34,454 nucleotides of DNA from Candidatus Nitrosomaritimum aestuariumsis (GTDB lineage: Archaea; Thermoproteota; Nitrososphaeria; Nitrososphaerales; Nitrosopumilaceae). Below, one piece after another: positions 26,072 through 33,665 of this stretch. The position numbers and the translations under genes were made by a program. Below the pieces are notes generated by a model that was not told where the DNA came from, ran no database searches, and worked only from the letters and a program-made list of their open reading frames with translations. Within the stretch, counting starts at the first letter, position 1. Each line of letters starts with the position of its first letter. The stretch spans positions 1 through 34,454 of the forward strand of contig JACEMX010000146.1 in assembly GCA_013867335.1 (NCBI GenBank). Direction: 5' to 3'.

Positions 26072-26079
26072 TTAAATTA
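26072..26079 (+). promoter_or_regulatory. TATA box of rpl44e-rps27e
   Basis: TTAAATTA is centred about 26-27 nt before ATG 26102, as for a leaderless transcript. Confidence 0.55.
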
Positions 26080-26101
26080 CCGTGGAGTCGGTTTTTCTGA
26101 T

Positions 26102-26383
26102 ATGAACATCCCAAAGACTATGCGAAAGTATTGTCCAAAATGTAAAACGCATACTGAACAAAAAATATCGATTTACAAGGCCGGGAAAAGGCGAGGTTCA
26201 GCACGGGGAGAACGAAGACACGCAGAGAGAAAACAAGGATATGGTGGACAAAAATTCCCAAAACTTGCCAAACCTGCAAAAGTTACAAAAAAAGTTACTC
26301 CACTAATTACTTGTACAGTATGTAAAAAGAAATACAATAAACAGGGTGTCAGAATTAAGAAATTTGAGTTGGTAGCAGCATGA
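26102..26383 (+). CDS. rpl44e: Large-subunit ribosomal protein L44e
   Basis: 93 residues of a basic zinc-binding ribosomal protein found in archaea and eukaryotes. The zinc ligands are KYCPKCKTH near the N-terminus and ITCTVCKKKY near the C-terminus. The basic stretch AGKRRGSARGERRHAERKQ and GYGGQKFPK is the family signature. It overlaps the next gene by 4 nt (ATGA), the usual archaeal L44e-S27e order. Confidence 0.97.
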   Translation: MNIPKTMRKYCPKCKTHTEQKISIYKAGKRRGSARGERRHAERKQGYGGQKFPKLAKPAKVTKKVTPLITCTVCKKKYNKQGVRIKKFELVAA

Positions 26384-26577
26384 AGAAAGATCATATCGAA
26401 ATTCCAAAACCATCAAGCAAATTCCAAAAAGTGGATTGTAGTGAGTGTGGAGAGCAGCAAATTGTGTACTCTCATGCATCAACAACTATTGCTTGCAACT
26501 CTTGTGGAAATAACATAGCAGAGCCAACAGGTTCTAAAGCAAAAATTAACGGCAAAATTTCAGGTAGTGCCGAGTAA
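26380..26577 (+). CDS. rps27e: Small-subunit ribosomal protein S27e
   Basis: 65 residues with the zinc ribbon VDCSECGEQQ and IACNSCGNNI, two Cys pairs as in archaeal S27e. The central QIVYSHASTTIACN is diagnostic. Translation is coupled to L44e through an ATGA overlap. The last 18 bases overlap the 3' end of the convergent cobY gene, so the two transcripts will be complementary there. Confidence 0.96.
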   Translation: MKKDHIEIPKPSSKFQKVDCSECGEQQIVYSHASTTIACNSCGNNIAEPTGSKAKINGKISGSAE

Positions 26578-27144
26578 GACATAGTCTTCTTTTGTATTTA
26601 CATTAAATCCTATTCTCTTATCATCTATAATTACAAAATTTTCTTCAATGTTATCCAAGTTGGAAATTTTTTTAGAATTAATCATGGAAATTCCAGAGTA
26701 ATAACAAACTTGATTCTCATAATTAACCTCATAATTTGAAGAGATTCCTAATTTTTTCAGAAAGTTTTTTGTAACAAGAATTGAAGTCCAAAGATGATTC
26801 TCATCGTATAAGGATGTAATTTTTTTAATTATGTTTTGATCTAATAGTGGCAAATCAGCTGAGGTAACAAAGACAGAATCTCCTATAGATTGTAGTATGT
26901 TGTTTAAATCTTGTACATAACCTTGGCCTGTTGAATCAATTATTTTATAATTATTTTCTAAAAGTAACTTTTTTGTTTTTGGAGAATTTGGGCTGGTGAT
27001 GAAAATAATTTCAGAAAAACAATCAGAATCAGATAAAGCATCAGCTACATGTAAGATTATAGGTTTTTTGTACGGTAGTAATAATTTTTCATCAGATGAT
27101 TTCATTCTACTGCCTTTACCACCAGCCATCACAATTGCAATCAT
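26560..27144 (-). CDS. cobY: GTP:adenosylcobinamide-phosphate guanylyltransferase CobY
   Basis: 194 residues, the archaeal replacement for bacterial CobU. It transfers GMP from GTP to adenosylcobinamide phosphate, making adenosylcobinamide-GDP. The nucleotidyltransferase signature IAIVMAGGKGSRMKSSDEK is at the N-terminus, and VFVTSADLPLLD carries the metal-binding Asp. It overlaps cobS by 4 nt and is last in the cobalamin operon. CobU kinase motifs are absent, fitting de novo use rather than cobinamide salvage. Confidence 0.93.
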   Translation of the reverse strand: MIAIVMAGGKGSRMKSSDEKLLLPYKKPIILHVADALSDSDCFSEIIFITSPNSPKTKKLLLENNYKIIDSTGQGYVQDLNNILQSIGDSVFVTSADLPLLDQNIIKKITSLYDENHLWTSILVTKNFLKKLGISSNYEVNYENQVCYYSGISMINSKKISNLDNIEENFVIIDDKRIGFNVNTKEDYVLLGTT

Positions 27145-27866
27145 AATGAAACAAATACCAAAACTGATGCTAGACGAGATAATTCATTTGCTGTTCCTAA
27201 AATATCGCCTGTAATTCCACCAAAACTTCTCGTAGATAAAGCAAGTAAAAATAAAGTTAGAGTTGTTCCAGCCGCAAAAATAATCATTCCTGTAGTTCCT
27301 CCTAATGCAATTAATGGGATTAAGGTGATAGTTGTTGTAACTAGGAGTTTTTTTCTATTTTTCATTAGTTCAACAAAAGGAGAATTTGAGCCTACAGATG
27401 CAGATTTTCCTAAACTAGCCATCAAAACCATAGAATATTTTGCAACAATTTCACTAAGCAGGATTGCTAAAAATAATTCAAAGCCACCAGAAAGAGAGAA
27501 TGCTATAATCAAACCAACAAGATACAAAACAATAGCAACAATACCAGCTGATCCTGTTGCTAAGTCCTTCATTGCAGAGAGTTTTTTTTCTTTTGTACCC
27601 TTTGTCATAAGGCCGTCTGCAAAATCTGCCAAGCCATCAGTGTGATGAATACCGGTAATCAATGCAAGAGAAGCTACTACAAGAAGACTTACAATCAAAG
27701 GATCTAGAAAGAAAGAAAGGCCAAACCCTATGGAACCAACAAGTAAACCAATTGCTATTCCAACAATTGGAAAAAGATACATGTATTTTGCAACAGTTTC
27801 AAGATTTGCACTACCAGTTGGAATTATCGTAAGAAATGAAAATATGGATCCTATTTCTTTAAGCAT
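27141..27866 (-). CDS. cobS: Adenosylcobinamide-GDP ribazoletransferase (cobalamin synthase) CobS
   Basis: 241 residues of a polytopic membrane protein with about six hydrophobic segments. It joins adenosylcobinamide-GDP to the lower-ligand riboside to complete the corrinoid. The family motif GIHHTDGLADFADGLM and the LFPIVGIAIGLLVG segment are clear. Its start overlaps the end of cbiB by 8 nt and its stop overlaps cobY by 4 nt. The lower-ligand genes are not in this window. Confidence 0.94.
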   Translation of the reverse strand: MLKEIGSIFSFLTIIPTGSANLETVAKYMYLFPIVGIAIGLLVGSIGFGLSFFLDPLIVSLLVVASLALITGIHHTDGLADFADGLMTKGTKEKKLSAMKDLATGSAGIVAIVLYLVGLIIAFSLSGGFELFLAILLSEIVAKYSMVLMASLGKSASVGSNSPFVELMKNRKKLLVTTTITLIPLIALGGTTGMIIFAAGTTLTLFLLALSTRSFGGITGDILGTANELSRLASVLVFVSL

Positions 27867-28830
27867 GAACCCACCATCCTAAATAAGAAAGCAATAGAAC
27901 CAATGGAATCACTACAATTCCACTGAAAATAATTGATGTAATTTTCATAATAGATATTGCTGATTTAACATGGTCTTTGGAGAATTCAACATCCCCATCG
28001 CCTAATGAATAATGATTTAGCTTTTCAAATCTGGTTTCCAATGCACCAGCTATTGCTGCCATAGGGTAACCTGCATTCGGACTTGTTGTTTTTCTTCCAT
28101 CACGCATCATTATCTTGTATGAATTTTGCCAGTTATGCCCTAGAATCATGGCACTAAGAACCATTGTTAAGGCTGTCAGTCTGGAGGGAAGATAGTTTAA
28201 GATTTTATCACAGTTGGCAGCAAACCATCCAACGTTTTTGAAAATATTATTTTTGTATCCAATCATAGAATCAGCAGTGTTTATTGCACGATAAACAAAA
28301 GCGCCTGGCAATCCGAATAGTCCAAAATAAAATAACGGTCCAGTAACCCCATCCACCGTATTTTCGCTTACACTTTCGATGACGCCTGAAAACACATGAT
28401 TTTTGTCAAGATTCTTAGTATTTCGTTTCACAATCATGGATAAGTTATCTCTAGCTGCTACAATGTCATTGTTTTCAATTGAGTGTACTACTGCCAAGGC
28501 ATGTCTCTCCATTCCCTTTACGGCAAGAGTTGTTTTTAGAAGAATTCCACTTACAATGATAGAAATTACAATTGTTAGTATATCGGTTGTAATTATATCA
28601 ATTCCCATATCTAAGAAAATAATTAATGATGCAACAATTCCACATACGCTAAGAATCAAAATTATTCCTGTAAATTTTTCTATCAAATCAGACGAGTTTT
28701 TACAAAATGGTGTTAGTTTGGCAATTAAAGAGCCAATCCATGCAGTTGGATGATACTTATTTTTGGGATCACCCAAAGTAAAGTCTAGCAACAAAGCAAA
28801 GAAAATTATCGAGAGAGATTCTATGATCAA
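27859..28830 (-). CDS. cbiB: Adenosylcobinamide-phosphate synthase CbiB
   Basis: 323 residues, an integral membrane enzyme that attaches aminopropanol (or its phosphate) to adenosylcobyric acid. Family motifs are DFTLGDPKNKYHPTAWIG, VKRNTKNLDKNHVFSGVIE, DGVTGPLFYFGLFGLPGA and DGRKTTSPNAGYPMAAIAG. Several hydrophobic segments are spread along the chain. It overlaps the cobQ-like gene by 4 nt. The upstream CobD and CobQ would supply its two substrates. Confidence 0.95.
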   Translation of the reverse strand: MIIESLSIIFFALLLDFTLGDPKNKYHPTAWIGSLIAKLTPFCKNSSDLIEKFTGIILILSVCGIVASLIIFLDMGIDIITTDILTIVISIIVSGILLKTTLAVKGMERHALAVVHSIENNDIVAARDNLSMIVKRNTKNLDKNHVFSGVIESVSENTVDGVTGPLFYFGLFGLPGAFVYRAINTADSMIGYKNNIFKNVGWFAANCDKILNYLPSRLTALTMVLSAMILGHNWQNSYKIMMRDGRKTTSPNAGYPMAAIAGALETRFEKLNHYSLGDGDVEFSKDHVKSAISIMKITSIIFSGIVVIPLVLLLSYLGWWVHA

Positions 28831-29666
28831 TTTATCATCCTTTCTATTTGTTTAAAGTTGAGATTAGAATATACCAGTTTACTTAGTTTCTCAATTTCTT
28901 GATCTATTTTTTCTAAATTTTTTTTAGTCCATGCGATATCTTTAGGTTTTGCATTTAGGGAATCTTCTTCAGGAAGATCAAAGTCAAACATTGGAATAGT
29001 TCCTAACACAGGTTTTTTTGTTTTTTCTTTTATTTTTCTGAATCCAGGTTTGAGGATTTTTACATCTCCCCTGAATTTGTTAATTACAAAACCTTTGATT
29101 AAATTTTGATGTTTTTTATCCAACAAAGCCAAAGTTCCTACAATACTTGCAAAGGAACCCCCTCGATCAATGTCAGTGACTAGTAGAACAGAAGAGTTTA
29201 CTTTTTCAGCCATCTTCATGTTTGCTATATCAAATTTATCTAAATTAATTTCTGCAGGAGAACCAGCACCTTCTAAAATTACAAAGTCATGTTTATTTTC
29301 GAGAGATCTGATGGATCTCAAGGCAGTTTTTAATCCCTGAGATCTTACAAATTTTTCATAGTATTGTTTAGCGTGCATTTTTTTGTATTTTTTTCCTAGC
29401 AAAAATACGTCACTGTAGTAATCCCCCAATGGTTTTAGCATAATTGGATTAAGATCAGGCGTGATTTCACATCTAGCGGCCATTGCCTGTATGGCCTGGG
29501 CACGAGAAATTTCAAACCCTTTCCACTTGTAACCGAAATTAGACATGTTTTGTGACTTGAAGGGGGCAACTGAAAATCCCTTATTTGAAAAAATCCTACA
29601 CAATGCAGTAACTAAAGTAGTTTTTCCAGCCCCAGATGAAGTTCCTTGAATCATTAATGATTTCAT
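28827..29666 (-). CDS. cobQ: Cobyric acid synthase-like protein (CobQ/CbiP) lacking the glutamine amidotransferase domain
   Basis: 279 residues; full CobQ/CbiP is about 480-500. The dethiobiotin-synthetase-like ATPase domain is complete: GTSSGAGKTTLV (residues 8-19), PFKSQNMSNFGY, ISRAQAIQAMAA, PIMLKPLGDYYSDV, VILEGAGSPAEINL, TDIDRGGSFASI and LPEEDSLNAK. The C-terminal class I glutaminase with its Cys-His-Glu triad is missing. The short tail ending YSNLNFKQIERMIN looks like the extreme C-terminal helix of full-length CobQ, suggesting an internal loss. It overlaps both neighbours by 4 nt, so it is intact and expressed, not a fragment. The ammonia source is unknown. Confidence 0.87.
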   Translation of the reverse strand: MKSLMIQGTSSGAGKTTLVTALCRIFSNKGFSVAPFKSQNMSNFGYKWKGFEISRAQAIQAMAARCEITPDLNPIMLKPLGDYYSDVFLLGKKYKKMHAKQYYEKFVRSQGLKTALRSIRSLENKHDFVILEGAGSPAEINLDKFDIANMKMAEKVNSSVLLVTDIDRGGSFASIVGTLALLDKKHQNLIKGFVINKFRGDVKILKPGFRKIKEKTKKPVLGTIPMFDFDLPEEDSLNAKPKDIAWTKKNLEKIDQEIEKLSKLVYSNLNFKQIERMIN

Positions 29667-30736
29667 ATTTCTTTCAGAGCCCTCAGGAGTTTTTGATTTT
29701 CTTTTCTTTTTTTTACTGCTATTCTAATAAAATTATGATCTAGTCCTCTAATGTTGCTGCAGTTTCTAATCAATATTTTTTTCTGCAAAAGTTTTTTTTG
29801 CAATTCATCTGAATCTATTTTTGTTTTAATTAAAATAAAATTGGTGGTGGAATCATAGCAATCAAATTTATCTAATTTAGAAATATTTGCTTTTAGATAA
29901 TTTAATTCTTGTAAAATTAATTTTTTAGATTTGATCAAGTAATTGGGTGTGGATATAGATTCTTTTGCAGCCTGTTGAGCTAAACCGGAAACATTCCAAG
30001 GAATTTTAATTTTATTTAAAATGGAAATTATTTTTTTTGAGCTAACTCCATAACCAATCCGAATACCAGCTAGTCCAAAAGATTTTGTCAATGAGCGAAG
30101 TATGATTAGATTATCATTTTTCTTAACCAGATCTATGATTGATTCTTCATGTTGTGGTACTAGTTCTATAAAACATTCATCAACAAACATCAGACAATTA
30201 TTTCTCTTTGCTTGAGAAAGTATTTTTTTTAAATTATTTTTAGAAATAAGATTCCCAGTGGGATTATTAGGATTACAAATGAATATGCATCCATTATTTG
30301 GTAATTTTGAAATAAAATTATCAATATCTTTTTCTAAATCAAATGTTTTGAAAAAGGTTATTTTAGCTCCGGATAATCTAGCAGCTGCCTCATATTCTCC
30401 AAAAGTGGGAATGGGAATCAGAACTTTGGTTTTAGATGATAGAAAAGATCTACAAAAATTATAGATTATTTCAGTAGCTCCATTTCCTACTACAATTTGT
30501 GATGAAGGTATTTTGGTGTATTTTTGTAAAATTTTTCTCAAATCAGATGATTCAGGATCTGGATAAATAGACAAGGTCTTAAGATTGCTTTTGATGGATT
30601 TCACAGCTTTCGGAGTAGGACCTAAAGGATTGATGTTTGAGCTAAAATCAAGGATTTTAGGGTCAGGATTGGGAATAGAGTAAATTCCTCCATGAGATAC
30701 GGGTTTATGAGAAATTATTGTTGAATCAAGTTTCAC
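29663..30736 (-). CDS. cobD: Threonine-phosphate decarboxylase-like PLP enzyme CobD
   Basis: 357 residues of a HisC-like fold-type I PLP enzyme. VSHGGIYSIP followed by LDFSSNINPLGPTP is typical of CobD rather than HisC. Other motifs are VGNGATEIIYNF, CNPNNPTGNLI, MFVDECFIEL and the PLP lysine in LRSLTKSFGLAGIRIGY. CobD makes (R)-1-aminopropan-2-ol phosphate from threonine phosphate for the corrinoid side chain. It starts with GTG, has a TATA box about 25 nt upstream, and leads the cobD-cobQ-cbiB-cobS-cobY operon. A separate HisC lies in the his operon, supporting this assignment. Confidence 0.9.
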   Translation of the reverse strand: MKLDSTIISHKPVSHGGIYSIPNPDPKILDFSSNINPLGPTPKAVKSIKSNLKTLSIYPDPESSDLRKILQKYTKIPSSQIVVGNGATEIIYNFCRSFLSSKTKVLIPIPTFGEYEAAARLSGAKITFFKTFDLEKDIDNFISKLPNNGCIFICNPNNPTGNLISKNNLKKILSQAKRNNCLMFVDECFIELVPQHEESIIDLVKKNDNLIILRSLTKSFGLAGIRIGYGVSSKKIISILNKIKIPWNVSGLAQQAAKESISTPNYLIKSKKLILQELNYLKANISKLDKFDCYDSTTNFILIKTKIDSDELQKKLLQKKILIRNCSNIRGLDHNFIRIAVKKRKENQKLLRALKEI

Positions 30737-30755
30737 GCTTGGGAATGTATTTTCC

Positions 30756-30765
30756 TAATATAGTA
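30756..30765 (-). promoter_or_regulatory. TATA box of the cobalamin operon
   Basis: ACTATATTA on the minus strand is centred about 25 nt before GTG 30736. No cobalamin riboswitch is seen, since the transcript would be leaderless. Confidence 0.55.
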
Positions 30766-30788
30766 TCTTTTGGTCATTTCAGATAACG

Positions 30789-30798
30789 ATTATTAATT
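30789..30798 (+). promoter_or_regulatory. TATA box of asd
   Basis: ATTATTAATT is centred about 25 nt before ATG 30819. It is separated by about 25 bp from the divergent cobalamin operon promoter. Confidence 0.5.
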
Positions 30799-30818
30799 GA
30801 ATCAGAGGTAACTGCCAT

Positions 30819-31895
30819 ATGGATAAAAAGCGGGTGGCCATTATTGGAGTGACAGGCTCAGTTGGTCAAGAATTTGTTCAATCATTGCATAATCATCCAT
30901 GGTTTGAGGTAACACAAATTGCTGCATCTGAGCGTTCGGCTGGGAAAAAATACGTTGACGCAATAAGAGAGCCTAGTGGAATTGTTGCATGGGATGTAGG
31001 AGGAGAAATTCCTGAATATATCAAAGATATGACTGTAAAGAGAATTGACGAATTAGATGTATCACAATTAGATTTAGTATTTTCAGCAGTAGAATCAGAA
31101 GCTGCTAGAGCAATTGAAACCAAAATGGCAGCTGATGTACCTGTTATTTCTACTAGTTCAGCTTATAGATATGAAGAAGATGTTCCTATTCTTATTCCAG
31201 GAGTAAATGATGATCAAGCAGAACTGCTTGAAACTCAGAAAAAGAACAGAAATTGGAAAGGTTGGGTTGCACCATTACCAAACTGTACGACAACGGGTCT
31301 TGCAATTACCCTAAAACCATTATTTGAAAAGTACGGTGCAAAGAAAGTCATGATGACATCTATGCAAGCAATTTCTGGCGGAGGAAAATCAGGAGTAACT
31401 GCAATGGGAATTACTGATAACATATTGCCTTACATTCCAAAAGAAGAAGGAAAAGTAAGAATCGAAACAAGAAAAATTTTGGGTAAATTAAAAGATGGTA
31501 AGATTGAGGATGCAGATATTAAAGTAAGTTGTACTTGTACACGTGTTCCAGTAATTGATGGGCATACGGAATCAGTCTTTGTAGAAACTGAAAAAGAAAT
31601 TGATCCAAGTACTGCAAAAGATACCTACAATGAATACAACCATTCCATTTCAGTTGCAGGATTACCTTCTGCACCTAAAGACTACTATGCATTCCATGAA
31701 GATCCAACAAGACCTCAACCTAGAATGGAGAGAGATGTTGGTGGTGGAATGACTACAACAATTGGTAGAGTTGAAAAAGAAGAACTGTTTGATAAAGGTC
31801 TAAAGTACATGTTGTTCTCTCACAATAAGAAAATGGGATCAGCAAAGGGTGCAGTGTTATTAGCAGAAATGCTTTACAAAAAAGCAAAAATTTAG
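30819..31895 (+). CDS. asd: Aspartate-semialdehyde dehydrogenase (archaeal/fungal type)
   Basis: 358 residues. It reduces aspartyl phosphate to aspartate semialdehyde with NADPH, leading to threonine, methionine and lysine. The N-terminal IIGVTGSVGQEFVQSL binds the dinucleotide. The catalytic Cys is in PLPNCTTTGLA, and the His region is VIDGHTESVFVE. SMQAISGGGKSG and GGGMTTTIGRV are also family motifs. The malonyl-CoA reductase of Sulfolobus arose from this same family, so that role is an alternative; the usual Asd assignment is simpler. A T-rich tract after the stop may end transcription. Confidence 0.9.
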   Translation: MDKKRVAIIGVTGSVGQEFVQSLHNHPWFEVTQIAASERSAGKKYVDAIREPSGIVAWDVGGEIPEYIKDMTVKRIDELDVSQLDLVFSAVESEAARAIETKMAADVPVISTSSAYRYEEDVPILIPGVNDDQAELLETQKKNRNWKGWVAPLPNCTTTGLAITLKPLFEKYGAKKVMMTSMQAISGGGKSGVTAMGITDNILPYIPKEEGKVRIETRKILGKLKDGKIEDADIKVSCTCTRVPVIDGHTESVFVETEKEIDPSTAKDTYNEYNHSISVAGLPSAPKDYYAFHEDPTRPQPRMERDVGGGMTTTIGRVEKEELFDKGLKYMLFSHNKKMGSAKGAVLLAEMLYKKAKI

Positions 31896-31924
31896 ATATT
31901 TTTTGTAATTTTTTCAATAATAAC

Positions 31925-31932
31925 TTTATAAG
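31925..31932 (+). promoter_or_regulatory. TATA box of the Lrp/AsnC gene
   Basis: TTTATAAG predicts transcription starting near 31953-31956. This would give a leader of about 10-13 nt that contains the AGGTG at 31955-31959. Confidence 0.5.
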
Positions 31933-31954
31933 ATGTAGAAATCTACATCTGCCT

Positions 31955-31959
31955 AGGTG
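31955..31959 (+). promoter_or_regulatory. Shine-Dalgarno-like AGGTG before an ACG start
   Basis: AGGTG is complementary to the CACCT of the archaeal 16S rRNA 3' end and lies 6 nt before ACG 31966. It helps locate the start of a gene that lacks a standard start codon. Confidence 0.45.
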
Positions 31960-31965
31960 TTTTAA

Positions 31966-32433
31966 ACGGCTAAAGTTGATGACCTTGATTTACAAATTTT
32001 ATCAGAATTATCAAACGATGCATCAATTTCAATTCCCAGATTATCAAAAAAAATAGATGTAAATTCCTCTGTTGTTTATTCGCGAATAAAGAGACTAGTA
32101 AAAAGAAAACTTATCGAGCGATTCACTATTGATGTAAATGATGCAGAACTTGGATACAATGTCAAGGCATTGACTGGGATTAACATGGATACAAAAAAAC
32201 GCGATCATATCATAAAGGAACTCTTCAAGATTGAAGGGGTAAGAGAGGTAGCAGAGGTGACTGGAAGATTTGATATTTTAGTAACAATGTATTCAAAGTC
32301 TTTAGATCAAATGCACAAAATGGTTTCAGAACATATTGGACGGATTGAAGGAGTCCAGTCATCTGAATCATTTATTGAAATGAAATCAAGGCAGAAGGCA
32401 ATGCCATATATGCCATCAGAGGATAAGGATTAG
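31966..32433 (+). CDS. Lrp/AsnC-family transcriptional regulator with apparent ACG start codon
   Basis: About 155 residues. An N-terminal winged helix-turn-helix (VDDLDLQILSELSNDASIS, RLSKKIDVNSSVVYSRIKRL, residues 4-52) is followed by a RAM/ligand-binding beta-alpha domain (VKALTGINMD, VREVAEVTGRFDILV, VQSSESFIEMKS). The open frame is continuous from TAA 31963 onward but has no ATG, GTG or TTG until TTG 32170, which would delete the whole DNA-binding domain. ACG 31966 gives a normal family length and sits 6 nt after AGGTG. A sequencing error or mutation of ATG is the alternative. ctaB follows 2 nt after the stop. Confidence 0.78.
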   Translation, partial: TAKVDDLDLQILSELSNDASISIPRLSKKIDVNSSVVYSRIKRLVKRKLIERFTIDVNDAELGYNVKALTGINMDTKKRDHIIKELFKIEGVREVAEVTGRFDILVTMYSKSLDQMHKMVSEHIGRIEGVQSSESFIEMKSRQKAMPYMPSEDKD

Positions 32434-32435
32434 TA

Positions 32436-33365
32436 TTGCAAAAACAAAAGTCTGAGTCACGCATCGCAGTATATTACGAATTAACAAAACCAAAGATATG
32501 GTATTTGTTAGTATTTACCGCATTTGGGGCAATTTTGACTGCATCTAACATTTATGGCATCGAGGTATCTCCAGCAACTTGGGCTTTGGCCTTGTTTTCA
32601 GTAGCAGCGGGATCTGCAGCAGCCAACACCTTGACTAATTATCATGACAGAGACATTGACGCAATAATGGAGAGAACAAAAAATAGACCCTTACCATCAA
32701 AAAGAATTTTTCCTGCAGTAAAGGCAAGGAATTTTGGATTAGTGTTAGCAGGTATATCACTAGTTCTTGCTTTTGCAATATCATTTACCACAACATTAGA
32801 GCAAGGACTTTGGGCAACTGGCTTTATCGCATTTGGATTAGCAAATAATGTTCTTGTTTATTCATACGCACTAAAAAGAAATTCTAGAACCAATATTATT
32901 TTGGGAGGATTATGTGGTGGTTCTCCACCAATGGTCGGATGGGTAGCAGTTACAATGTCAGACCTATGGACGATGGGTCTTGCTATGGCAGGATTGGTGT
33001 TTATTTGGATTCCAATGCATATTTGGGCTCTAACTTTGCATTTCAAAGAAGATTACAACAAAGTAGACGTTCCTATGCTTACTGCTGTTCAATCTGAGAA
33101 GACATCCTCCAGAGTTATTGCAATTTCTACTTTTGTGATGGTTTTGTTTTCCATAACACCATTTTTCATGGTGACTGAAAACAATGAACCAATGGTTGGA
33201 CCTGTTTATTTGTGGACTGCAATCGCTTCAGGTGCAGTAATGGTTGCATTATCCTCATGGGTCATTTCAAAACCTATGGAAAAAGCAGCATGGACATTAT
33301 TCAAATTCTCTAGTCCTTACTTGGCTGTTTTGTTTATCGCATTAATGGTGGATTCTGCTTTATAG
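32436..33365 (+). CDS. ctaB: Protoheme IX farnesyltransferase (heme o synthase) CtaB
   Basis: 309 residues, a UbiA-family membrane prenyltransferase with about eight or nine hydrophobic segments. It adds an isoprenoid to heme b, making heme o for heme-copper oxidases. The first prenyl-diphosphate motif is NYHDRDIDAIMERTKNRPLP; the second is seen as LHFKEDYNKVDVPML. The N-terminal YYELTKPKIWYLLVF is typical. It starts with TTG, 2 nt after the Lrp/AsnC gene, so the two are probably cotranscribed. Confidence 0.93.
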   Translation: MQKQKSESRIAVYYELTKPKIWYLLVFTAFGAILTASNIYGIEVSPATWALALFSVAAGSAAANTLTNYHDRDIDAIMERTKNRPLPSKRIFPAVKARNFGLVLAGISLVLAFAISFTTTLEQGLWATGFIAFGLANNVLVYSYALKRNSRTNIILGGLCGGSPPMVGWVAVTMSDLWTMGLAMAGLVFIWIPMHIWALTLHFKEDYNKVDVPMLTAVQSEKTSSRVIAISTFVMVLFSITPFFMVTENNEPMVGPVYLWTAIASGAVMVALSSWVISKPMEKAAWTLFKFSSPYLAVLFIALMVDSAL

Positions 33366-33569
33366 AATACTGTTATCAACATCTAGACTGTTAAGTTCTT
33401 TAGTTATTTCCGAGTGTTTTTCAACTAAGGATTCTAATTCCTTTTGTTTCTCTGAGGAGTTCCATTCATCTTTTATCAAAAAAGTTAATTTTTCTATAAT
33501 GCTCCATTGCAAATTATTTTGGTTATCAATTAATTCCAAAAATCGTTTCCCTTTATCATCTTCAGACAT
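33360..33569 (-). CDS. Small helical protein, function unknown
   Basis: 69 residues, acidic and highly helical (LIDNQNNLQWSIIEKLTFLI, KQKELESLVEKHSEITKEL), with no membrane segment or metal motif. Its stop overlaps the end of ctaB by 6 nt on the other strand. A T-rich TATA-like element is centred 26 nt before the ATG, so it looks like a real leaderless gene rather than a chance frame. No family is recognised. Confidence 0.6.
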   Translation of the reverse strand: MSEDDKGKRFLELIDNQNNLQWSIIEKLTFLIKDEWNSSEKQKELESLVEKHSEITKELNSLDVDNSIL

Positions 33570-33590
33570 AATATTTTAGAAAATAATCAA

Positions 33591-33600
33591 TCATAAAAAA
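33591..33600 (-). promoter_or_regulatory. TATA-like element of the 69-residue protein gene
   Basis: TTTTTTATGA on the minus strand is centred about 26 nt before ATG 33569. Confidence 0.4.
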
Positions 33601-33634
33601 TTTGGTATTGTAGGTAATTGTATTATTTCAAATT

Positions 33635-33642
33635 TTTATTAA
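33635..33642 (+). promoter_or_regulatory. TATA-like element of the small zinc-finger gene
   Basis: TTTATTAA is centred about 27 nt before TTG 33666 and favours that start over TTG 33618. Confidence 0.4.
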
Positions 33643-33665
33643 TAAAAGATCACTCAGATTCAATA

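Noticed and set aside
28827-29666. Frameshift or pseudogene explanation for the short CobQ
   Set aside because: The stop is followed by a cbiB start in a 4-nt overlap, and no amidotransferase motif appears in any frame nearby.
29663-30736. Second histidinol-phosphate aminotransferase
   Set aside because: The HGG-type N-terminus and position at the head of a cobalamin operon fit CobD; hisC is already in the his operon.
30716-30830. Cobalamin riboswitch upstream of the cobalamin operon
   Set aside because: Only about 80 bp separate the divergent genes, with TATA boxes placed for leaderless transcripts; no room for the structure.
32170-32433. Lrp/AsnC gene as an 87-residue protein starting at TTG 32170 or as a pseudogene
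   Set aside because: The upstream frame encodes a perfect winged helix without stops or shifts, so the short form would discard real coding sequence and there is no sign of decay.
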